A stretch of 64,000 bases of DNA from Ariolimax columbianus. Taxonomy: Eukaryota > Mollusca > Gastropoda > Stylommatophora > Arionidae. Under the pieces are notes generated by a model. The model was given only the letters and a program-made list of their open reading frames with translations. It did no database searches and was not told where the DNA came from. Location: assembly GCA_036924085.1 (NCBI GenBank), contig JAVGWX010000004.1, positions 11,101,916 through 11,165,915 of the forward strand, given 5' to 3'. Below, piece after piece: positions 11,401 through 18,505 of the stretch. Made by a program: the position numbers and the translations under genes. How positions within the stretch are numbered: position 1 is the first letter of the stretch; each line of letters opens with the position of its first letter.

Positions 11401-12372
11401 ACACAGCCCATCTGTCAGGATTGCAAATCTGTCCCAGTCGGCTCGTTTGTAATTCCAACGTGGGAGCGGTTTTGTTTCCTGTGGGCCTACTTCCATGTCA
11501 ATGGTTAGCCTGATCGGCCTGTGGTCGCTACCTGCCAGTTGGTTTAGCACCTGGCGGTCTATTTTATAGTGTATGTCCTGTGTGGAGAAGGCCAAATCTG
11601 GAGTCGAGGTGGTATGCCATGTTCTTGAATAGAAGCTAGGGCTATCCTCCGGCCTATTGATTAGGGAGAGATTTGCATCTATCTCCCAATCTTCCACTTC
11701 GTCACCTCTGCTGTCTGTGTCAGAGTATCCCCATCTCTCCGAGTGGCTGTTGAAATCTCCAACCACTATGCAGTTGGAGTCTCTGACCTCCATACTCGAG
11801 AGCGATAGGTCTCTGTTTGGTGGTCCGTACAGATTGAAAATGCGGAGCTTCGTCTCTTGAGCCATTATGTCAACTCCTACAATTTCTGCTTGTCCGGTGT
11901 GATTGACAGGTACCGCGCTACTCGGTATGCTGTTTCTGGTCAGTATCAGGACCCCTCCTTTGTGGCCTTCTCTATCTAGACGGAAAGTCTGGTATCCTCT
12001 GATTGAGAATTTATGGTTATTGTTGAGGTGCGTTTCCTGGATACATGCCACGTCAATCTTACCTTCATGCAGGTGATGTGTTAGGGAAAGTTTTTTGTTA
12101 ATGACTCCCTCCGCATTCCACTGTAATATTCTGAGGGTCTTGAGGTTTTGGCCAATAGTCGTTTCCCCATAGCCATGTGCCTTGACTCCACGACACATGG
12201 GTGGGTGACCACCAGTAGTCAAGGGTGGGCCCCTTCGAGGCGTGGGGCCCGGCGCTATCGCTGCCTGGCGGGTCTCCTCAGGATGAGCGCCATACGTTTT
12301 TCGAATAGGTTGTGCTGCCATCATACTGTGATTTACGTTGCACTGTTTTGTTAGGCTTGCGGCCCCGTGCAT
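8464..12372 (-). CDS. LINE ORF: AP-endonuclease / reverse transcriptase / RNase H polyprotein, intact
   Basis: An uninterrupted 1,302-residue frame. The N-terminal ~75 residues are Pro/Gly-rich without a known domain. AP-endonuclease at about 80-290 shows WNAEG, IQETHL, GDFNSHS and SDHRP. Reverse transcriptase at about 560-830 shows VDLEKAFDKVW, GVPQGGVLSPTLF and catalytic FADD (743-746). RNase H at about 1,038-1,165 shows YTDGS, FRAEAEAL, LLTDAL and WVPSHCNIQGNEEAD. A Cys/His motif follows (C1240, C1244, C1246, H1255, C1260). The protein would nick the target, copy its RNA and remove template RNA. The RNase H domain points to the I/R1/Nimb-like group, but I cannot choose a clade. The start is the first Met; a later one would still keep all domains. 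No separate ORF1 is visible upstream. All catalytic residues I can check are present, so the copy is young. Confidence 0.92.
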   Translation of the reverse strand: MHGAASLTKQCNVNHSMMAAQPIRKTYGAHPEETRQAAIAPGPTPRRGPPLTTGGHPPMCRGVKAHGYGETTIGQNLKTLRILQWNAEGVINKKLSLTHHLHEGKIDVACIQETHLNNNHKFSIRGYQTFRLDREGHKGGVLILTRNSIPSSAVPVNHTGQAEIVGVDIMAQETKLRIFNLYGPPNRDLSLSSMEVRDSNCIVVGDFNSHSERWGYSDTDSRGDEVEDWEIDANLSLINRPEDSPSFYSRTWHTTSTPDLAFSTQDIHYKIDRQVLNQLAGSDHRPIRLTIDMEVGPQETKPLPRWNYKRADWDRFAILTDGLCETINTRNTKMKPMVESLSKAIMQAATETIPRGARKNYKPYWNDELQKVEDAVTNARNMAEREKSVEANIALKAAAAKYKHTLKQTARESWKNKTESLNLDKEGNKLWKLVRAMNDETPSNKQITIKQGENLITGKKAANAFVDHYARANHIEVPADKHTDISEELKGHENINTAPEEHMMAKLTMREMEEAMRTLKRRKSPGKDGITNEMLMGLGQTAKKKLLSVLNQSWKRGIVPQAWKDAILVPVPKTGKDKTDPNGYRPISLLSCVGKLMERMINTRLMWHLEEKRILIPQQAGFRQHRSTEDQVILIAQEIEDAYQAQKHTVAVWVDLEKAFDKVWKDGLRVKLRRSDVCGKMYKWINHYLKQRTARVQVQGQMSKKVTLEQGVPQGGVLSPTLFLVYINDITENIPRRVHSSMFADDLAMWTSEKNLTIARNRMQTALTSLEEWANSWLVKINEEKTTCTIFSLSLKPQSTKLSLNGKILQPNDNPTYLGVTFDRRMTWKSQIERNRMKARERMAIMRKLAGTSWGADEGILKKLYTGRVRPVLEYGIAAWTTAAKANFDKVNKLQNQAMRIITGGMKSTPIVELEKITKLQSMTDRRDCRAQLQSEKLRRLTDHPMYQRLNNLGTGKLKRRNFAEIAKAKMHEDPINALTTPKPITTVRKPTWRQDIFPEVVENIPGIANKNCQTEKERRDTTLSFITKSYPSMDWTHAYTDGSVTNTTQNGGAGAFLNLPNGRKITLSFATGKYTSNFRAEAEALRAAVEEMVTHSENESHIVLLTDALEVVTALKSQKNTELNDLRAALCKLCQQSAPKRVVVQWVPSHCNIQGNEEADRLAKEGARLPQIDTSMTYEESKRLIKARYMSKWETEHTGYTKNDAYYQLNRREQVVVFRLRTGHNRLRYHLFNKLKIGCTDECPCGTGKMTTEHLLQNCPTYEDQREQMWPLPVELQDKLYGSGESLRMTAAFFEKIMVTV

Positions 12373-13271
12373 CCGATTTCAACAGGCGTTTCTGTAGGGA
12401 TGCCCTCCTTAGCCTTTGGCTGTCCCCAGCCTATCTGCAAGGCAGCAGTTGTTTACGATCAGAGTTTTCTCTCCTATGGAAGTTGTCTTACCAGACTATC
12501 GAGTCTTCACTACTCGTGTCTATAGGGTGCAATGATGGTATGTGATATATGAGATGGACTGGTTTACCCGGAAGAGAGGCAGTCCAGTGTGTCTGTATCC
12601 CAGGATCGTCACGTCCTGCCAGAAACGTAGCATTTGCATGTGAGTGGGGTATCTCTTTTTCCCTTTATTTTCTTGGCTTCTATGCAGGGATGGTACGCCT
12701 AGCATTCCCCGCCACCTGGGGTGTTGACACAGTGGGGCAGGTGTGCAATGTCCGCTGGTCTGCATCTCTTCTGCGTCCAGCATGATAGTTATGGCTGATA
12801 ACGTACAGAGGTAGATATCGTAACCGGAGTGCATTTAGCCAGAGGACAAGCCTGGTAATGTCACAGAGATGTTGATCGCCTGGTGTGCGGACAACTCTCA
12901 TGGTCAGTGGTTGAGTCTTGACAGTTCACAGTGTGGTGGCTGCTCTACTGTTTTCGACACCCCGACCAGGTTCTAAGTCTTTGGTTGGTGTTTTTCGCAC
13001 CCCATCGCCGTATAGGGTGAGTATCAAGCAGTTTTCCGCCCGCTTTGATTTGCGGGCGGCAAGGACCTCTTACTGTGGCTCTACCGGATAGGGCTGGGGC
13101 GCAAGCCCCAGGTCCCGAGCATGTAGGAGCCTCCCATTGCAGTGGTGCTGAGATTTTGGGCGGGATTGCGGCTTTCAAGGGTTCGGCCGTAATCCCCCAC
13201 ATGGTAGCCTCGCGCCCTTGGCTTATCAGCCTGGTACGTGAACCAAAGTGTCTGCGGCTCCTCTCGATTTG
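12373..13271 (-). other. LINE 5' UTR, non-repeated part
   Basis: This lies between the ORF start and the tandem 18S-bearing repeats. The longest minus-strand frame (12,945-13,301, 118 residues) has no zinc knuckles or coiled coil expected of an ORF1. I see no recognisable ORF1 product, so the element either has one ORF or has lost ORF1. Confidence 0.6.
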
Positions 13272-13927
13272 AGCTGGTTTTCCGTAGCAACGCCCTGTCA
13301 TTTGTAGGGTAAAACTGACCTGTCTTCAGATCTATTTCCAGCACCCGTGCACTATTTGGTCAGACGAATTTATTGAGGGCTTTTGTTTGTCAATGACCAG
13401 GTATTTGAAATCTGCGGAGTTAAACACGATTTCCGTAGCGTTCTTTCATTTGAGCTGACTTGTCGTCCGTGAGTCTAATACCAGCGTACGTTCATTATTA
13501 GACCCAAGCGGCAGTGCTCTCAATTTGTCAGTTGTTCTACAGTATTGGCGTGTTCAGTCAAATTAAGCCGCAGGTTCCACACCTGGTGGTGCCCTTCCGT
13601 CAATTCCCTTAGCGAGATAATCAAGTTTCTTAAAGGGTAGCCCCAAAGATTTTCGAGGGTCTAATTCCAGCACATGTTCTCTATTAGACCCCACTAAGGT
13701 GTACTTTTTGATAGTCATTCTGCAGTATTGGCGTGGTAAGTTAACTTAGGTCTCAGGCTCCACTCCTGATAGTGCTCTTCCGTCAATTCCTTTATCAAAC
13801 ACTGGATGCAGACAAAACCGAGCCACAGGGGACATAACCCCAGATTTCTGGGGGTCTAAGTCCAGCACCAGTTCCATATTAGACTCCAGAAGAGTGGTCT
13901 CGGCATGTCAATCATTTCAGTGTTGGT
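13272..13927 (-). repeat. 5' UTR tandem repeats carrying 18S target copies
   Basis: On the minus strand, units of about 183-196 bp each begin with a ~63-bp 18S-like block (13,732-13,794 and 13,549-13,611) that ends in CACG exactly where the real 18S ends at 13,928. Each block is followed by a spacer starting CCAATACTG (CCAACACTG in the first) and holding GGGTCTAAT-like and TTAGACCC-like boxes. A fourth degenerate unit at about 13,272-13,440 keeps spacer features (TTTCCGTAGC, CCAGCACC) but no clear 18S block. The 13,549 block is closer to 18S than the 13,732 block. Confidence 0.88.
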
Positions 13928-13950
13928 CGTGTTGAGTCAAATTAAGCCGC

Positions 13951-13999
<49 letters not shown>

Positions 14000-15159
14000 T
14001 TTGCAACCATACTTCCCCCGGAACCCAAACACTTTGGTTTCCCGGAAGCTGCCCGCAGAGTCATCGAAGCAACTCCTGCGGATCGCTAGTCGGCATCGTT
14101 TATGGTCAGAACTACGACGGTATCTGATCGTCTTCGCGCCTCTGACTTTCGTTCTTGATTAATGAAAACATTCTTGACAAATGCTTTCGCAGTAGCTCGT
14201 CTTGCGGCGATCCAAGAATTTCACCTCTAACGCCGCAATACGAATGCCCCCGTTTGTCCCTGTTAATCATTACCTCCAGTTCCGAAAACCAACAAAATAG
14301 AACCGAGGTCCTATTCCATTATTCCATGCACCATTATTCAGGCAGCCGAGGCCTGCTTTGAACACTCTAATTTTTTCAAAGTAAACGCGCCGGCCACCCA
14401 GGACGCTCAGCGAAGAGCACCCGTGGGAGAGAGCCGGCAGACGGTAGGGCAGGAGACAACGGGCAGTGAACCGGCGCGAGCCGGACCGCCCGCCTGCGCC
14501 TGAGATCCAACTACGAGCTTTTTAACTGCAACAACTTTAATATACGCTATTGGAGCTGGAATTACCGCGGCTGCTGGCACCAGACTTGCCCTCCAATAGA
14601 TCCTCGTTAAAGGGTTTAAAGTGTACTCATTCCAATTACGGGGCCTCGAAAGAGTCCCGTATTGTTATTTTTCGTCACTACCTCCCCGTGCCGGGAGTGG
14701 GTAAGTTGCGCGCCTGCTGCCTTCCTTGGATGTGGTAGCCGTTTCTCATGCTCCCTCTCCGGAATCGAACCCTGGTTACCCGTTACAAACATGGTAGGCA
14801 TGTCACGTACCATCGACATTTGATAGGGCAGACATTTGAAAGATGCGTCGCCGGCACATGGGGCCATGCGATCAGCACAAAGTTATCCAGAGTCACCAGT
14901 GGGGACGCCGCAACCCCGCGAGGGGAAACGACGATTGGTTTTGAACTAATAAAAGCGCTCTTTCCGCGAGGGTCGGAGCTTGGTAAGCATGTATTAGCTC
15001 TAGAATTGCCACAGTTATCCAAGTAGGATCGTGTCATCTAAGGAACCTCGACTGATTTAATGAGCCATTCGCGGTTTCACCGTGAGACAGTGTGAACTTA
15101 GACATGCATGGCTTAATCTTTGAGACAAGCATATGACTACTGGCAGGATCAACCAGATA
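13928..15159 (-). rRNA. 18S ribosomal RNA, 5' ~1.23 kb only (truncated retrocopy)
   Basis: The minus strand starts with TATCTGGTTGATCCTGCCAG at 15,159, the 5' end of eukaryotic 18S rRNA. Conserved tracts follow, including the GCCGCGGTAATTCCAGC region (about 14,560) and AGGAATTGACGG (about 13,976-13,988). It stops after TTGACTCAACACG at 13,928, so about the last third is missing. The V4 area (about 14,380-14,510) is GC-rich and perhaps expanded. I see no disabling change in the part present. Because it sits inside a TSD-bounded insertion away from any rDNA array, it is a retrotransposed piece and not a working rRNA gene. Confidence 0.95.
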
Positions 15160-15791
15160 TCTGTCGGAGACGTACGTACTGCGCACACCGGTCGGCGGAG
15201 GAAGGGTGTGTAAAAAGCCTCACTGGGACGGCCGCAGGGACCGACTGACGGGACGGACGGACGGTTGTTTCACCCGTCCCTCACTCCGTCGACCTAGGAC
15301 CGCCTGACAGGGGCCTCCCACACGCACCAGACGACCGACCGACCGGGCTCGCTCGAGGAGGGATGGCAGCGCTCTGTGCAGAACGGATCCCAACGACCTC
15401 GGCGATGAATTTCACTGGGACTAGAGACAATTTGGCCTGCCGGCCTGCCCTTCTCCGTAGGGAGAACGCAGGGCCTCGAGGCAACGATTCCTGCTTTCCA
15501 TTTGCCGGTCACAAGCTCTTTGCGAGAGTCGGACCACCAGCGAGACGTACTGTCGAGCTCTGCTATAAGCCTTAGATAAATCACCACGGACGGACCACGT
15601 TTCCTGATACGGACCAGACTAGCACACCTCGGTGGAGGAGCCACTACCACAAACCGCACCCAATTCGCACTACGGGGAAAGGCAGGCGAGCGTTTTCCGC
15701 AAGCCCGCGCTATCGCTCCGCCTGGCGGGACTGAGATCGCTTTACGAACACTGGTTGAAATTGAGTCGCTGCGGCGAGACAACTACCCCAG
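15160..15791 (-). other. 5' external transcribed spacer of rDNA (retrocopied)
   Basis: About 632 bp of GC-rich sequence lies directly upstream of the 18S 5' end, with short GACG/GACC-type simple repeats and no coding frame of note. Its position and the sharp end at the TSD identify it as the 5' ETS. The outer edge at 15,791 is where reverse transcription stopped and may be the Pol I start site. Confidence 0.8.
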
Positions 15792-15805
15792 ATTTCCTAA
15801 TATCT
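15792..15805. repeat. Target-site duplication, right copy (14 bp)
   Basis: ATTTCCTAATATCT, identical to 8,425-8,438, marks the 5' end of the chimeric insertion. Confidence 0.95.
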
Positions 15806-15950
15806 AATCTTGACCTTTCATTAGCTAATCTGTAGGTTCTGCCCTCTTGTTCTTGTAGGTGTTTGTAATTTGAAAAACTTCTTATAGTCTAATTTATCCG
15901 TTTCTTTGATTATCTTATAAACCTGAATTAAGTCGCCTCGAATTCTTCTC
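15806..15950 (-). repeat. CR1-like LINE, right half of interrupted copy
   Basis: It continues the CR1-like copy broken at 8,438: AATCTTGACC, a TGCCCTCTTGTTCTTGTAGG segment, TTATAGTCTAATTTATC and AAGTCGCCTCGAATTCTTCT correspond to 4,959-5,100 of the better copy. Confidence 0.9.
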
Positions 15951-16006
15951 AGCCTCGCTGTAAACTACATTATACACAATGTAAAAGAACGAAAGCCGAA
16001 GAAGAA
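15951..16006 (+). repeat. SINE family B, short 3' fragment
   Basis: CAGCCTCGCTGTAAACTAC and a GCCGAAGAAGAAAC end match the 3' part of family B, with most of the body deleted. Confidence 0.6.
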
Positions 16007-16222
16007 ACACAAAAACAAATATAAACACAAAAATGTGCATTCACACAAACATACACGTTTACAAATAAAGTACATACATATTTAACATTTTATACTACTT
16101 GTATATTAACAATATATTATTGTTTCAAATGTTTCCACCACACTGAAGAGTTCATCAACAATTGAAATAGTCTCCATAAAGCATGCATTTTACAAACCAT
16201 CACTACTTTACATGAGTTACAG

Positions 16223-16296
16223 GGACAGTTAATGCATTTAAGAATAAACTGGATGCGCATAGCTTTTAGAGCAAGGTGATGTGAATGTAACTGGTT
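16223..16296 (+). repeat. CR1-like LINE 3' end, left half
   Basis: TTAATGCATTTAAGAATAAA, GCGCATAGCTTTTAGAGCAA and ACTGGTT belong to the CR1-like 3' end. The copy is split by SINE B and resumes at 16,679. Confidence 0.88.
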
Positions 16297-16308
16297 GTAT
16301 ACAGACTC

Positions 16309-16666
16309 GGGATCAAGATGCTGAGCAGCGCATGAGCTGCAGTGATCAGCGACTCATAGCTGACTGCTAGCGTCAGGGCCAGCGAACCATAGCTGCCAAG
16401 ACCCTTCTACACCTCCACGCGGTGATCCTGGATAACAGGCTGCAGCAGGGCAGACTGGCTAAGGAGAAGGGATTGAAGAGGGAATGCTACCCGGTACTCA
16501 AAAAATGCTTGCTGAAGTCGGATGTGTTAGACCGAAAGGTGCAAATATCGCAGCCAAGCTGTAAACTACGACACAACGCATTCCGTTCTCTGGACTACAT
16601 TCCGCTACTGAAGCCTTTTCAGGGTTTGGTAGTGGGAGATTGAGAATGAACGAAGAAGAAGAAGAA
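16309..16666 (+). repeat. SINE family B, complete copy with 12-bp TSD
   Basis: GTATACAGACTC flanks both sides (16,297-16,308 and 16,667-16,678), so the element spans 358 bp from GGGATCAAGATGCTG to a GAAGAAGAAGAA tail. It holds the central core shared with family A (GCTGAAGTCGGATG) and no coding frame of note. The older copy at 41.6 kb keeps a box-B-like AGTTCGCTTCC, which suggests a tRNA-derived head that has decayed here. Confidence 0.93.
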
Positions 16667-16678
16667 GTATACAGACTC

Positions 16679-16735
16679 TGCAGGGTCTTCTAAACCAGTA
16701 TAAAGACGTTAAGTTAAGTTATGTTAAGTTATGAA
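16679..16735 (+). repeat. CR1-like LINE 3' end, right half with TTAAG tail
   Basis: It continues from 16,296 after the SINE: TGCAGGGTCTTCTAAACCAG, TATAAAGACG and TTAAGTTAAG-type tail units. Confidence 0.88.
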
Positions 16736-17029
16736 TTACTTGCAAATTTTTGTAGTGTTATCTTCCCAATCTCCCTTTATTTGAGGCAAAAAAATAAAGA
16801 AAGCAAAGATCATGCTGATCATGATATGCTTACTGTTCATGTGGAACATACCATACTTGAAGTCACCATCCACAAATGTAACCACGTAATGTAAGTAGTT
16901 ACTTGAACAGATTAACTGCACTAATTCAGAACTGAATACTAATTATTCTACTATGTGACTTTGTTTTAAACTGAGAGGTTTCTGAAATCCAGAGCAAACT
17001 TGTTTCTCTTTGTTTATCATGTACGACTT

Positions 17030-17525
17030 GCAATCCGAGTATTCAAACAGGCATGTTGTTAATGTCTGTTGCCAGGTAGCCAAAGGCTATACATGGAAAG
17101 TATTCCAAACTTCCTGTGGCTTACTAGACCTGGGAGAAGATACAAACAATTTGGGTAGATTTTCAACTGCATGGAATACTTGGAATCCTGGTATTCAAAC
17201 AGGCATGTTAATGTCTGTTGCCAGGTAGCTGAATGCTTCGGCTATGTGTAGTAGGTATTTTTACAACTTCCTGAGACTTACTCAACTATAATTTTTTTTT
17301 TTTTTTGTATTTCTGGGCAGAGGGCCGTTAAGTATACTCTTTTTCAATTTCGAACTACTAAGGAATTATTTTGCGTGCTCAACACGGGAGGCCGATCTCA
17401 CTACCCAGAGATCAGGGAAATTTCTACCAGAAAATCCACGTGATTAAATCCCAGTCTTCACAGTGATTAGAACCCACGACCTTCGGCACACGAGGCTAAC
17501 ACGTTACATTGCGACCACTGTCTAT
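17030..17525 (-). repeat. tRNA-derived SINE, family C
   Basis: Read on the minus strand the head near 17,525 gives an A-box-like GTGGTCGCAATGTAACG and a box-B-like GTGGGTTCTAATCAC. The body is shared with 39,000-39,335. Its 3' segment (ATTCAAACAGGCATGTT.AATG, TCTGTTGCCAGG) occurs twice, at 17,039 and 17,191, so the 3' part is duplicated in tandem or two copies are nested. Confidence 0.75.
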
Positions 17526-17929
17526 CATGTCAAATACCAAAAACAATTTTTTTAACATCACATTTGTTCTATGAACGTATTTTCACTGACCCTCATACCA
17601 TAAATTTATTCATTGTGGCTTGACCCCCAGAGCTGCACAGTTTCAACACACTATTCTATTGGTAAATATTCAGTGCCGGGAAGGAAGTCTATCTATTGTA
17701 AGCATACTATTGCTGAATGGTAACAAAAGATTGTCCAGGTTATATATACAGTAGTTAGCCAATATCATCTGCACCCATCAAACATATAATACAACTGAAT
17801 ACTATGAAAACACAATTTAGTGAAAATAAGTTGGGGAGTGGGAGGTTACATTGTTATAATACCTGTCTTTTAACAAAGAGAATACAGGTTCAAAATCTCA
17901 ATATGGCATTGGTTTTTTTTTGTACACAC
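17526..17929. other. Unannotated stretch
   Basis: I see no gene or recognised repeat. Confidence 0.4.
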
Positions 17930-18505
17930 TCCTGCTGAGGCAAACAACTTATATACCTCCGCTGTATATTTTGTCGCTCTTCTTTGTATCCTTTCCAGCA
18001 TGTTTATATCTCCTCTATGATAAGGACTCCTCACCTGTGCACAGTACTCCAATCTAGGTCTAACTAATGCTTTATATGGTTTGACAATCACTTCCTTACT
18101 CCTATGTTTAATATTTCTTGTTATCATACCTAACAATGCATTTGCCTTATTCACTGCTACTTGGACTTGCTCTGTCACTTTACCCGTATGCTCTATTTTA
18201 ACTCCTAGGTCTCTTTAATTATCTATCAATCTAATATTGTTCTTGTCCATTCTGTAATTATGTTCCATATTGGATCTACTACCCATGTGGATGACTGTAC
18301 ATTTATCTATATTAAACTCCATTTGCCAGATCACAGACCGGTCTCAAATTTTATCTAAATCCGACCTCAATATATCTACTTCTGCTTTAAATGAGACACT
18401 CCTGCATAGTTTTATGTCATCTGCAAATTTTGTAATCATTGATCCCATATCAATGTCCAAACCGTTTATATATATCAAGAACAAAATTGATCCCAAAATA
18501 AGTGC
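17930..18505 (-). pseudogene. CR1-like reverse transcriptase fragment
   Basis: The minus strand encodes the C-terminal part of the CR1-like reverse transcriptase (AVNKANALLGMITRNIKHRS, then VRPRLEYCAQV), and upstream antisense DNA equal to the FADDTKL region. It matches 5,180-5,690 of the larger copy. Both ends are truncated, and stops and a shift break the frame. Confidence 0.85.

Larger units (their letters stand above)
8439..15791 (-). mobile_element. Chimeric rRNA-LINE retrotransposition: ETS, 18S 5' part and RNase-H LINE
   Basis: One insertion of about 7,353 bp is bounded by a 14-bp TSD inside a CR1-like copy. In minus orientation it holds ETS-like DNA (15,791-15,160), 18S 5' part (15,159-13,928), tandem 5' UTR repeats (about 13,927-13,272), further 5' UTR, the ORF (12,372-8,464) and a 3' UTR of about 25 bp with a GAAGAAG tail. 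The outer TSD encloses the rRNA part as well as the LINE, so both arrived together, most simply as one RNA copied by target-primed reverse transcription. The LINE family is inferred to target 18S rDNA, as R7 and R8 elements do in other animals. A sequencing or assembly chimera is unlikely given the exact TSD and the continuity of the host LINE. Confidence 0.9.

Noticed and set aside
12250..12275. Short match GCGCTATCGCT/GCCTGGCGGG between the LINE ORF start and the ETS near 15,705-15,730
   Set aside because: About 22 matching bases with a gap in GC-rich DNA; likely chance, although capture of ETS sequence cannot be excluded.
8539..12354. Plus-strand open frames over the LINE
   Set aside because: They are antisense to the intact 1,302-codon ORF and show no domain of their own.
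13928..15791. Functional rDNA unit
   Set aside because: The 3' third of 18S, the ITSs and 28S are absent, and the segment is enclosed in a TSD-bounded insertion.
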